Positions 55,301 through 64,000 of a stretch of 64,000 bases of DNA are shown one piece after another. The stretch spans positions 1,984,001 to 2,048,000 of the forward strand of contig BCHX01000002.1 in the NCBI GenBank assembly GCA_001599755.1, read 5' to 3'. The notes beneath the pieces are model-generated. The model had not been told where the DNA came from and ran no database searches. It was given only the letters and a program-made list of their open reading frames with translations. Position numbers and translations under genes: made by a program. This DNA comes from Gliomastix tumulicola. Lineage: Eukaryota > Ascomycota > Sordariomycetes > Hypocreales > Bionectriaceae. How positions within the stretch are numbered: the stretch's first letter is position 1; each line of letters begins with the position of its first letter.

Positions 55301-56051
55301 GAGATGCTCTCCGCTGCTGCTGCAGATGCTGCTTCAAGTTACTTCTAGAAGTTGAATCAGGAATGGGCGTGAGTCGCGGAGGGTTCGAACGAGAGGCAGT
55401 ACGACGCGATGCTATCCGTCGAGACTCGCTTAGGTTCAGGGCCATGTGGACGATCTGACTGGAGTCCGCATCGAGGCTGGCCCGACTGTTAGTAGGGGAG
55501 CTCCCATTACTAGGCTCTCCTCTAGGGGAATCTGTCGTAGAGGGCGTTGACCGTGTGCCGCTGTGTCGAGGGGACGACGGGTAGTCGTCTTTATGGGAGG
55601 CATCCAGGGACGCAGCCCTGAATGTCGAATCTCGAGATGAATGCGACTGTCTCTGGTCCGGGCTGAGCGGCGTTGCTTTGCTCTTAGAATGCGAGGCTGC
55701 CCTTGACCGTCGATTTGTCACCGAGTCCCCGCCCCCGTCCTGTAGTAGAAACGCCGCTGCGCCAGACCTCTGCCTGTTTCTTCTCCGTGTGCGATCGTTC
55801 CGCGGCGAGGCTTCGTGCTTATTGTTCTCGGGAGTGGCGGTGACATGCCCGTCTTCGTTCTCGCCGTACGCAGTCCTACTCTGGTCCGACGACGACGTCA
55901 GGGTCCCGTAGCTCGCGGCATGGCTGGACTCGCCCGCTCGAACCGGCGTCTTCGATGACAAATCGTCGGGCGCAGCAGCTATAGCCGAGACTGCAGGGAC
56001 GTGGCGCGCCCTTGTCGAGGATCGGTGTCGCGGCACATCACCGTCCGCCAT
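52395..56051 (-). CDS. Large Ser/Arg-rich protein with C-terminal membrane anchor (MTC4-like)
   Basis: Intron-free gene for 1,218 residues. The first 290 residues are Ser/Arg/Pro-rich and disordered. A conserved-looking block follows: YRYHFSESTLARAQKAKDHLELMALYRQLLDHLPPLKP, then RTYDPLQYIRNRKVRARER and VDWFFDPCDMIADAYWLEQDHHKHL. Further low-complexity sequence leads to a C-terminal domain (LRALILSSGIKAMEISRRANEV, WQLRSRL) and a terminal hydrophobic segment (MWLAVEWVLIGFMWYVWFVVMIFRLFM). This plan matches fungal proteins named after yeast Mtc4 (maintenance of telomere capping 4), whose biochemical role is unknown. The family name is from memory and is moderate; the gene itself is certain. Confidence 0.75.
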   Translation of the reverse strand: MADGDVPRHRSSTRARHVPAVSAIAAAPDDLSSKTPVRAGESSHAASYGTLTSSSDQSRTAYGENEDGHVTATPENNKHEASPRNDRTRRRNRQRSGAAAFLLQDGGGDSVTNRRSRAASHSKSKATPLSPDQRQSHSSRDSTFRAASLDASHKDDYPSSPRHSGTRSTPSTTDSPRGEPSNGSSPTNSRASLDADSSQIVHMALNLSESRRIASRRTASRSNPPRLTPIPDSTSRSNLKQHLQQQRRASRTGSPKPRQGSSPRIPSGFRANSPLQSGADGHNIPSYRYHFSESTLARAQKAKDHLELMALYRQLLDHLPPLKPSLGTTSNGAPIPDSPLSKTRTVIHESGQSATQKLGRTYDPLQYIRNRKVRARERKVIDGEQLGFDDTELVREWVDQLSHQNSDEGSSNPFVMPPFMRADEAEAQISSDAKAAARVRRPRVDWFFDPCDMIADAYWLEQDHHKHLIEDRFLHKIFPPIADTSRPASRQAYDVVAGGISGLGKLSERPGTSDHAGTHLDGAELMASQIGSRERAKQRLHDMRGFHHRHSSSTSYNDFLGDSLSDTSDSESDGRGDKLKKSRPMRRGTITSDANDLLQKQMLDMVAQEQARENLEDVIEHPDEKSFEPATPENKQQQKTGSHSHSREASLAGSSDAESRMGTVRSRLGSSKTYHRGRPSLEVPEDIRFGYHHDTETSAPTSPLLSATGDNTAPPPFGLDHSAPPSRASSPSRNPLSKVKRKLRDRGRDNGIESQSEAEDENGQPPSLTETASYIEGQKVRRESASAKAKDDSVGIRGIFKGPRIDTVIRGGVSKIGDIIWKKDATSDSDSDSSSDSDNEVAPKEQVRPTLSRAGSKMSDVPQNAKHFYDTMPHFQSIAETTSKSNSQEQGQNLGLPVLSRPPSRQSARWEQLKPPRIDVNGSTSTPSPSVAPSKRLGSEISESDSNQQSTSDEKHAPSQELDESVTRGSGPSSRAVSASRHWSIADRSPSPERARLSKREVARLRALILSSGIKAMEISRRANEVRKPLIEHSNTIASSKPDPRYDVCKLNWDEMIQLNPDCGGLREESVPTCEVYPLASRALGMAIQASGQRWQGSADRFANKTVPALRERVWQLRSRLGDDLSGLTRKAADEADETNKGLALDQPLKVKHVLDAMDTLLRQRRRRFRWVRRGMWLAVEWVLIGFMWYVWFVVMIFRLFMGVGRVAWRGVRWLLWL

Positions 56052-56655
56052 TGCAAGTTGCTGGTGGTGGTGGGTGAGGAGGCCGCCCGTGTCACATGCC
56101 CTGGAAGCTCGGTGATGCGTTGGGTTGATTGATGGGCATGGTACTGGGGCGACCTGCTTGGTGGGAGAATAATAACGAGGCAGGCTGAAAGTTTACCGCC
56201 GCCTGGCACTCTCAAGCCCGTTAGTCACCTCAACAAATAACGTCGGCTTGAAAATCCAGGGGTCAGTCATGCATGCATGCATGCATCGTGGAAAAGTTGG
56301 AGCTTGGCCGGCAAGTGTCGACGGCGACCGAAACAAGTACCGGCCAACCTGGAACGTGTACGAGATGAGGTACCCTTGTACTGTGGCGAGTGCGTCGGGT
56401 GAGGCTGGAGTTGGCGTCATGTGTGGCTGAAATCATGCACTGTTGCATCGGAACTGGGGCGCTGAGCGTGGAAATCGTCGCCTAGATCCTGTCTCGGCTT
56501 TCACATGCCGGCAGGATTGAAGAAGTCCTTATATCAAATGGATATATATTATCTATCGCTTGATCTTACAACAGGCCAGGATTTATCATACAGGATCAAA
56601 TATAGTGTACATCTACAGGCGGAGTCGACCTGTCAAACAAGCAGACGCTCCCAGT
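56052..56655. other. Intergenic region, MTC4-like promoter and IleRS 3' end
   Basis: 604 bp. Contains the (GCAT)n palindromic tract at 56268-56286. No gene or RNA seen. Confidence 0.4.
56268..56286. repeat. (CATG/GCAT)n microsatellite
   Basis: Nineteen bases of alternating CATGCATG, fully palindromic. The same motif recurs at 27014, 47041, 52024 and 63748. Confidence 0.9.
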
Positions 56656-59600
56656 CTAGGCTCCTGCTGGCGACCCTTGAGAAGCCACGACATCGTCGCA
56701 TCGATCACAGAGGCCGTCCTCCTCATGAGCAAGATACCGCCAGCAACGTGAGCATTTCTCTTGGACAGGCGGCAAGACGTGAACTTTGCCGCTGGAATCA
56801 CCTTGGCTGAAATCCCGCTGGTAGTGCCATGCCTTGTCAGTCTGATCCTTGGCATTTGATGATGAAATGGCCGTGTTGATCTCGACAGCCGACACAACAA
56901 ATAGCGAGTCCAGCTCGTCCGAATAATTCTCAAGGCAAGTCAGCGTTCGCTGATCCTGTGTCTCGATCACGACTCGAGCTTGGAGTGAGCTGCCAAGATC
57001 CTTGGCCTCCCTAGCGGACTCCAGCGCCAGCTTGACGGATGCGCGAATCTCAGATAAGATTTCCCAATCCTGCCGTAGGGCAGCTTCGTCCATCCACAGC
57101 TTGCTGGTGTCAATGATAGGGCTGGTGTAAAGCTGACGTGCAGGGTGCTCAAGGGAACTGCATGCACGTGTTAGTGGATTGAAGTCTTACTGCAACTCTT
57201 GGGAGATGAACGTACCTATCATCAATCATCCACTGCGGACGGTGATCCCAAGCTTCCTCAACAAGAATAGGGGTGATGGGGGCGAGCATTCGCAGAAGGC
57301 CGAAAAAGATGGGCTCTATAATGCCTCCACCGTCGCCGCAGTATAGCCTGTCCTTGAGCGATTCAAGATAGAATGCGGAGAGCTCGGTGGACACCCAACG
57401 ATTAATGATCTGGATGCCTCGATAAAACTCGAAGTTGTCATAGGCTGTAAAGACCGACCGCATTGTGTCCTGGAGCTGCATGAGGGCGATATGGTCAAGC
57501 TTGGTCAGAGGCGCGTGCCGACCGGACTCGTGCAGAGAACCAGTGAGCATCTTGAGCATCGTTCGATACTTGATGAGTGCGCTGTGTACTGGCTGCAGGA
57601 CGGAAGGCCCAATGAGCATATCCGAAGTAAACACACAGCTCGCAGCCCATAGCCTTAGAGCGTCTGGCCCGAGAGCATCTGCTCTTGGAGGCCCCTTGCC
57701 TTTGCTCTTCACTGGGGGCAAAAGAGTTCCATCCATGACCTCTGTGGGAGACACCGTATTTCCCAGTGACTTGGACATCTTCTTCCCCTGATCATCGAGG
57801 GTGAAGCCGTGAGTGATGAGTGTCCGGAACGGCGCAGTCCTCACCTCGCGATCAAACAAATTGGATGCTGACACAGTAGTCTCCGAAGACTTGCCCGAAC
57901 TTTGAGAGGCAACGTACGTCAGTAAGCTAGACTGGAACCAGCCGCGATGTTGATCACTGCCCTCCAGGTAGACATCTGCCTGCTGGGGGGTCTCAGTCCA
58001 ACTGCTGCCACTGTCAAACCACACGTCCATCGTATCTGTGCCACGGCGGTAGTCTCCCTGAAGTGATGGAGCTACCCAGGCTGGATCATTCGGATCGTCA
58101 GAGAACCAGGCCTGCAGGCCTCGCTTCTGGATGACAGATATGATGTGCTCGACAGACTCTGGTGTCATGACGGCATCTCCCAATGAGTCGTATAGAGCCG
58201 GAATCGGGACACCCCACGCTCTCTGGCGTGAGATGCACCACTCACTCCTTCCCTTGATGAAGTTCTCCAATCGCGTTCTGCCCGCCTCCGGCACAAATTG
58301 AACAGATTCAAGTGCTTTCAGAGCGTCGGCCTTGATGCTGCCAACATCAGCAAACCACTGAGCGGTTGCCCGTGACACTACTGGCTTCTTGGTCCTCCAG
58401 TCATAGGGGTATTTGTGGATCAGCTTGTGAGTCCGAAGCACGTCGGCGGCAAGAATATCGAGAACGGCTTGACTGCCACCCTCGAGAATAGATGGTGCAG
58501 AGGTCAGTCTCTCCGGGTCCTCCGGGAACGCATCCTTTGTGAAGAAGCCTTCGTCCGTAATCGGGGCAAACGCTTCGATCCCAATCTTCGAGCAAGCGTC
58601 GTAGTCTTCCTGCCCGTGGCCGGGGGCCATATGTACCAACCCAGTGCCCGAGTCTGCCGTCACAAAGTCGGTGTGTAGAATAGGCTGTGGTGATGCTGAC
58701 TCTCCCTGGAGTCTGTTGCGATACTGTAGACCAATCAACTGGGCACCAGTCACTTCCAAGATGACCTTAGCAGAAGGCAGGAATGTCGATAGTTCCTCCA
58801 GTCGAGTCTTTGCTACAATAAGACCGTAGTTTTCAAGTTGTAAAACACAGTAGACCAAATCTTCGTGGACAGCAATCGCCTTGTTCGCAGGCAGAGTCCA
58901 TGGCGTCGTCGTCCAGATAGCAGCGTAAAGTGGTCCCTGCAGGTCCAAGCCCTCTAGCGAGCTCCAGTCCACGATGGGATACTTGATATAAGCAGCAGTG
59001 GATTGATGGTCGTCCTTGTACTCGAGCTCAGCCTCAGCTAGCGCAGTCTGGGACGAGATGGACCAGTACACCGGCTTGTGCTTCCGATATATGAAGCCAC
59101 CACGGACAAGCTGTTGGAACACCCGAAGCTGTCGAATCTCGTAGTCGGGGTCCATCGTCGTCCACCTCTTGTCCCAGTCCGCCATGACGGCAAATGACTG
59201 GAATGCTTTCATTTGCTCAGTGACCGTTTTCGATGCCAGCTTCTTTGCTTGTTCTCGGATCTTGACGGGGCCCATCCCCTTTCCGTTGCTTGCTCCCAGC
59301 GCCTTCATCTCGATAGGAAGTCCATGGCAGTCCCATCCTGGCCGATAGATAACTCGCTTGCCCTTCTGAATCTGCGTCCTGAGGATCACATCCTTCAAGA
59401 TTTTGTTGATGGCATGGCCGGTATGCAGCGGCCCGTTCGCATAGGGCGGTCCATCATGGAAAATGAAGGTGTCGTCCGCAGGCCGATTCGCTGACTGCCA
59501 GGCGTACAAGTCGTCGGAGCATTGTCGGAGGTATTTCTGTTGGAGTTTGGGATTTGGACGAGCTCTGCATTGGACGTCTTGGGTTAGATTCTGTGCCTAT

Positions 59601-59677
59601 GCGACTGGGAGGAAGCGAGCGACATACGGGAACTTGGATACTGGTAGCTTCAGCGTCGACTTCCATGATTGGGACAT
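56656..59677 (-). CDS. ism1: Isoleucyl-tRNA synthetase, mitochondrial
   Basis: Class I aminoacyl-tRNA synthetase charging mitochondrial tRNA-Ile. Minus-strand exons 59677-59628, 59564-57216 and 57157-56656 (introns 63 and 58 nt) give 966 residues. The HIGH motif is HTGH (64-67) in GPPYANGPLHTGH, and KMSKS is at 612-616. The editing domain carries TTTPWTLPAN and DSGTGLVHMAPGHGQEDY. The C-terminal zinc ribbon CSRCWRY...CDRC is typical of bacterial and mitochondrial IleRS. That ribbon, the bacterial-type KMSKS context, and the short N-terminus (MSQSWKSTLKLPVSKFP, basic and hydroxylated) point to the organellar rather than cytosolic enzyme. The stop TAG is at 56656-56658. Confidence 0.95.
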
Positions 59678-60078
59678 GGCTGGCAGGAAACCACGCCTGT
59701 CTTAGGCTATCTATCCGTTCTTGAGCAAGGCATCGAAGTTGGTCGAATAACACAGTAGCTCAATTGGCCGACAGCTGAGATCCCTCTGCGACTATAGGCC
59801 CTCGAAGTGGACTTCCAGTGTCGCTTCACGAGTCGTCAAAAATTTGAGGTTGAGGCCGATGCGACCCGCGACACGTGCTGATAGCGCGTTATAGTGGACG
59901 GGCGTCGGGCTCCAGAAGGCCGTCCCGCCGGAACTTGCCTGTAGCGGGGTTCATCGCTAGAGCCCTCCGCTATCTTGCTTTAGCGGTCCCGCGAGACTTC
60001 GTCATTCACGATCCAGTCACCATCATTCACGTTCTAATCCCAACCTCAGCTTGCCTGACACCATTGGATGAAGCCAGC
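59678..60078. promoter_or_regulatory. Divergent promoter region of IleRS and the acidic-protein gene
   Basis: 401 bp serving both directions. An out-of-frame ATG at 60068, ending quickly, precedes the plus-strand start. No conserved element recognised. Confidence 0.4.
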
Positions 60079-61009
60079 ATGGCGCCGACACGAAGGTATC
60101 TCAGGATATCCAAGTACTCAGTTCTGGAATGCCGAATCTACCTCGATAACCCCTCGCTCGTCCAGTCGTGGCTCCTAAATCCTCGGAATCCAGTCTTACC
60201 CCGAGTCATCGAAAGTGTGCGGCCGCTGGTTCTCCCGAAGCTTCGAGAAGAGCGGGAGCGAAGCAAGAAGAAGGGAGCAAAGAAGAAGGCAATTAAAGAC
60301 ATCGTGGTTGAAGGTATGCCTCGCCCAGTACATGACAGCAGGGGGGCAGGACGTAGCTGACCAGCGTGGCTTAATCGCAGATGACTTCGAGGTTTCCATC
60401 TTCCTCACCGAGACCGACACACGCCACTCCTTGCTCAAGAAGCACAAGCACTTCAGGGACAAGGTTCCGCCAAAACTTCAGTCAAACACAAACAAGCTGA
60501 TGGGAGAGACGAGCGACAATCCTCTTAACCTTGATCTGGATGGCAACGTGACAATCGCACGGGAAGAGAGCGACGATGAGGACGGCACCCTCCTAGCCAA
60601 CATCCCCACGGCCCCAGAAGCCAGCTCTACGCGACAGAAGCGGCACCGTCCGGCACCAACCGACGATGACTACGACGAGTTCCAATCATCAGATGACGAA
60701 TACGAGCAGGTACCTATTGAGCTAGACTCCGACACCGAAGAGCCCCCTTCGAAGCGCCACAGGGAGTCGGTGGAAGCAATCGACCAGGACGGTGACACCG
60801 ACGACAAGAAGAAGTTAGCTATGGATGTGTCATATGAGGGCTTTGCCATATATGGACGGGTGCTCTGCTTAGTGGTGCGCCGTAAGGACAACCCGGCCAA
60901 CGCGTCTAGGGCCAACGCTGCATCCAGCTCCGTGAAGCCTTCCGGGCAGGCTAATATGGACAATTGGATCACCTCGACCCAAATACCTGTTGGCGAGGAT
61001 ATTCGGTAG
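60079..61009 (+). CDS. Acidic protein of unknown function
   Basis: Exons 60079-60313 and 60381-61009, joined across a 67-nt phase-1 intron (GTATGC...CGCAG), give 287 residues. The N-terminal 100 residues are well ordered: YLRISKYSVLECRIYLDNP, SWLLNPRNPVLPRVIESVRPLVLPKLREE, a Lys/Arg-rich helix, then DDFEVSIFLTETDTRHSLLKKHKHFRD. The middle is acidic and Ser/Asp-rich with a KRHR basic patch. The C-terminus has KKKLAMDVSYEGFAIYGRVLCLVVRRK followed by an Ala/Ser tail and MDNWITSTQ. The well-ordered blocks suggest a conserved fungal gene, perhaps nuclear. I do not recognise the family. The start MAPTRRYL is the first ATG of the frame in good context (CAGCATGG). Confidence 0.82.
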
Positions 61010-62386
61010 CATGGAGCCACTTCCAAGGCGCTATCGCTGCATAAGACGTCTCGATCCTGCTCACCGCAACCTGGATCTCGTCATAATGATGATATATACA
61101 TGGTAGGCATTATCATCATTACCTCAGGTAATTGACGGGCGGCCGCTCCTTGCTATTTCAGGTCAAGGTAGGCAGACAAGCTGTCCACTCCTCCAGGTCG
61201 ATCAGCTTCCAATGGATGTCTCGGCCGAGTCGAAGACGTACTCGCATAGGCGGTACCACGAGGCGCTCTAACAGGGTCTCCATGATCCTGACGCTGCAGT
61301 CAAGACTTGGCAAGGCCAATGGCTTGGATACGAAGATAATACGGGTTGACACCTGGTCAAAACTCGCACTGCTTGCTTGCAGCATCTCAAAATCGGACCT
61401 ACTTTCTGCAGCCCAGGGGTTGAGCCAAGCTGGCACCTCGCAAGCTGAACATCCAACGATAAGGAATCACATCAACAAGGGGCCCAAGCACGAAAGGCTG
61501 GTGGTTCGCATGCAGCCAACACTCCTACGTGCGTTCTACGCCCTGCAAGGTCGCCCACAGCAACCCTGTCAAAACCGGTCACATGGCGAAAGCATCCCTG
61601 CGCTGCTCGCATGGATGTGCTTCTGCGGCTGTGCCTGTGCCTGGGTCGGGCTCACCCAGACGATTGGGTCGATTGGTTGGGACATTGTCAACAACGGCGT
61701 GCCGCCCTCGTGCATGGATTCGCATGCACGCAACCCAAGTTGGAGATGCTGTTACTCAGTGTTACTTACTTCATCCTAGTCGGTGTCCCTTCTAACGAGA
61801 AGATTGATGATTCCAGCCTGCTTATCTCCAGCCGGCCCCCAACAAGTGACTTTGCGAGCAAGTACACCTCCATCAGGACGAGGTACTGCCACCCTCTGGG
61901 GCTGACGGGGTGTCAGATCGCTGCGACGTCGTACTCGTACCTCAGCTTCACACCACCTCGTCCTGCTTGCCCGTCGGAGGTTATTTCCCGCCGTTTGATT
62001 GCCACACACACCACGTAGTTCGCTTACGAGTGCGCCGGGCTCAGCCAGGCTCAGCCAGGCGCAGCCCCTTTCCCACGTGGGATCGACCTCTCTTGAGGTG
62101 GGCAGACGAGGTCGATTGGCCACTGGCCACCCGTTCCTCAGATATCTGAAACACTCTCACTGCCCTGTCAGCCGGTCTTCGATTCTGAAGCCGGACTGCG
62201 ATCATAGCCGTTAGGGCCCGAGCCTTCCGTCTCTAAAAGTTATGTTGCGCGGATATAGTCGAGGTCAGACGACACCGATGTGTAAAACCTGTCCGACGCA
62301 TCGCAGTCAGCCAGCCGCTGCAACCTATACCTCACGTACATATCGTCAGAGGTGCGAGCAAGGACAGGTCTGGTAATCCGGACCTT

Positions 62387-62398
62387 GGGGGGGGGGGA
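62387..62398 (+). repeat. G12 homopolymer
   Basis: Run of about twelve G bases. The exact length is likely to be uncertain in the assembly. Confidence 0.85.
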
Positions 62399-62796
62399 GT
62401 GTGTTACAGAATCCTACGCGCGGCCAATCAGCTCCGTCCCACAGAGACGGAGAGGGACTTTGTGTGCGCTCAGGTGTGTTAGCTCTGGGGGATCGACGAC
62501 GGTGACGAGGGTCACACCTGCGCGCATGACATGACTTCATGGATTGTCATTCCATCATGGTGATACAATCGTACAGGGGATGATGACCAACAGCTACACC
62601 TTGCCAGGAAGCGAGGACGCCAGGACGCCAGCAAGAAGCAGTACATGGCTGCTTTGGGGCGCTGCTGATCAACAAGACCGCCAAGCTTAGTGCTCACTGT
62701 TGGTAAAACCCCGCGCCGCGCGCAAAACTGAGGGGAGAGTTGCTGGGCGGGCTGGGCCTGGGTCTCGTTACAGTGCATGCATTTGCTGACCTTGGC

Positions 62797-62812
62797 TATT
62801 ATTATTATTATT
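62797..62812 (+). repeat. (TAT)n microsatellite
   Basis: Five TAT/ATT units in otherwise GC-rich sequence. Confidence 0.9.
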
Positions 62813-63747
62813 GCATCCAACCACCCTCCGAAGCGCTCCGCGGAATGGATTGATAATCGCATTGCGACCTCGAGGAGGAGGGGAGACCGGCCAATGTCTT
62901 CGTCTGACCCCCGCACGCGCATTGGATGGGATCATGGGATGGGCCGCATGCCATGAACTGGAGCTGCAACTAAAATTGCGCGGCGCGGTTGCTAGACGCC
63001 CTCGAGCCGTACCGACACCTGCAGAAGTGGCTCCCTGAGCTGATAGTCTCGCCGACAGAATACAACGTCTTCGTCCCCTTGAGCCAGCGGGCAGAGACGC
63101 GCCCAGATGGAGACTCGCCGTCCATATCCCAGCATGCTTCAGAGCCGAGCCAGAATGGACGCCCAGATGACCCCATTTCGCTTCCTGGTTTCGGCTTGGT
63201 GCATGCAGCCCAGTCCAGGCCAGCCAGAGGCGTGGCATGGGTTTGAGGTTACATCTCCTGATCAGATGATGCCCCTCACCCAAATCGTCAGGGCAGGGAT
63301 CAGGGGCACGATTCTGGGCCTCTCGGCCGACCGCATCAGTGTGAGATCCCGTTGCCGCCCGTCGCGACGCACCATGTCCCATCTCGGGATCGGGAAGCGA
63401 CGGACGACATGTGGCCGACACCCCCAGACCAGGGAGAGAAGGGCCTCGTTATCTCCTCAGGGCGGGCGGCCGCTAGGGAAGGGAAGGGCATCGTCAGATT
63501 AGGTCCGTACGAGCTGCCCTGATCAGCCATTTTTCATGCAGCTGCTGACAATTAGCACAGCAGGCGTCCGGCCAACAGCCAGCCCACGGCCGGTCATGTT
63601 GCACCGGGCGCATCGCGATCGCGATGTCAGAGTCCCCGTCCATTTCCCTGTTTGAAGAACGGACCGAGGGAATTCTAGCAACTATAGCGGCAGCTAGTCT
63701 TATAACCCACGCCCAGGTCACAGGTCACACGGTGCAGCTGCCTTACG

Positions 63748-63766
63748 TGCATGCATGCATGCATGC
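63748..63766. repeat. (TGCA)n microsatellite
   Basis: Nineteen bases of alternating TGCATGCA, the same palindromic motif as at 27014, 47041, 52024 and 56268. Further CATGTATGTACGCGTGTATGTAC purine-pyrimidine alternation follows at about 63817-63842. Confidence 0.9.
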
Positions 63767-64000
63767 GCAGCGAGGAGCAGTACTACCCGGGACTCCGCAC
63801 CTACAGACACAGGTGCGGGCATGTATGTACGCGTGTATGTACAAAGGCGTCATGTACACCCGATGGATTGCAGTCTTGAGTACTGGGCAACAGAAGTACC
63901 TATGTCGCACAGTGAGGATCTAAGGCAGCCTTAAGGCCAGCTCGCAGGATTCGAACCATCAAGCCGGGTAAGAAAGCATCATAGGCAGACATGATCAACG

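Larger units (their letters stand above)
61010..64000. other. 3-kb terminal stretch without a supported gene
   Basis: Long open frames occur (for example plus 61132-61779 and minus 62768-63421) but have no motif, poor composition and no ATG in good context. A minus-strand frame at 61158-61460 ends in an ordered-looking segment (RIMETLLERLVVPP) and could be the remnant of a 3' exon. The rest holds simple repeats, including CAGCCAGGCT direct repeats at about 62040-62065, a G12 run and an ATT tract. Confidence 0.45.

Noticed and set aside
61132..61779. Plus-strand frame of 215 residues
   Set aside because: Composition is irregular, the frame ends in low-complexity Cys/Ser sequence, and no domain is visible.
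62768..63421. Minus-strand frame of 217 residues
   Set aside because: It begins without an ATG, reads through a microsatellite as polyasparagine, and has no motif or protein-like order.
63941..64000. Perfect Pol III B-box (GGTTCGAATCC) on the minus strand at 63947-63957, suggesting a tRNA cut by the window edge
   Set aside because: The five-base T-stem around the loop has two mismatches and no convincing anticodon arm can be folded upstream; the 5' part would lie outside the window, so it cannot be settled. tRNAscan-SE on the extended sequence would decide.
1..64000. CRISPR array, 5S rRNA or other structural RNA genes
   Set aside because: No regularly spaced direct repeats; no match to the 5S consensus or to complete tRNA arms was found on either strand.

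Overview
This window is nuclear DNA from a filamentous ascomycete (Pezizomycotina, most probably Sordariomycetes). The evidence is dense protein genes on both strands, short 50-90 nt spliceosomal introns with GTRNGT donors and CTRAY-type branch sites, GC-rich coding sequence, a Zn2Cys6 regulator, a CE1 acetylxylan esterase, a BimC kinesin and a CRM1 whose N-terminus has the short form found in moulds. The species cannot be named from the sequence. I see no bacterial operon, CRISPR array, intact transposon or rRNA gene.

Layout, left to right. 1-8.4 kb, plus strand: 3' part of PRMT5/Skb1, alanine:glyoxylate aminotransferase, and exportin-1 (CRM1) in ten exons. 9.5-14.2 kb, plus strand: a polyQ Zn2Cys6 factor with an overlapping uORF, and the vacuolar TRP channel YVC1, which needs a GC-AG intron. 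14.2-16.7 kb: a gene-free stretch with decayed coding-like pieces. 16.7-20.8 kb: divergent pair SPB4 (rRNA helicase) and a PHAF1/UPF0183 autophagy-family gene, sharing a promoter with five GATA motifs. 20.8-24.9 kb: accessory-looking DNA with a tandem repeat of about 110 bp and an unrecognised zinc-knuckle gene. 24.9-28.6 kb: a DHA2 multidrug transporter and a secreted acetylxylan esterase. 29.1-37.6 kb: kinesin-5, then minus-strand RRN9-like Pol I factor and NOP7/pescadillo. 38.1-43.1 kb: a double-GFA-domain protein and two different folylpolyglutamate synthase genes arranged tail to tail. 44.0-51.9 kb: MIC60, Rab5/VPS21 and SAC1, the last two divergent. 52.4-61.0 kb: a large MTC4-like protein, mitochondrial isoleucyl-tRNA synthetase and a conserved-looking acidic protein of unknown function. 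61.0-64.0 kb: no supportable gene, only simple repeats.

Themes. Ribosome production is represented by SPB4, NOP7 and RRN9. Mitochondrial function is represented by MIC60, mitochondrial IleRS, FPGS and probably AGT. Membrane trafficking and phosphoinositides are represented by VPS21, SAC1, PHAF1 and YVC1. Most of this is core genome. The best candidates for something undescribed are the convergent divergent-paralogue FPGS pair, the zinc-knuckle orphan beside duplicated DNA, the GATA cluster between a growth gene and an autophagy gene, and a palindromic GCATGCATGC element that recurs in five intergenic regions.

All gene models were spliced by hand from GT/GC-AG signals and reading-frame continuity. 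No alignment, search or RNA evidence was available.
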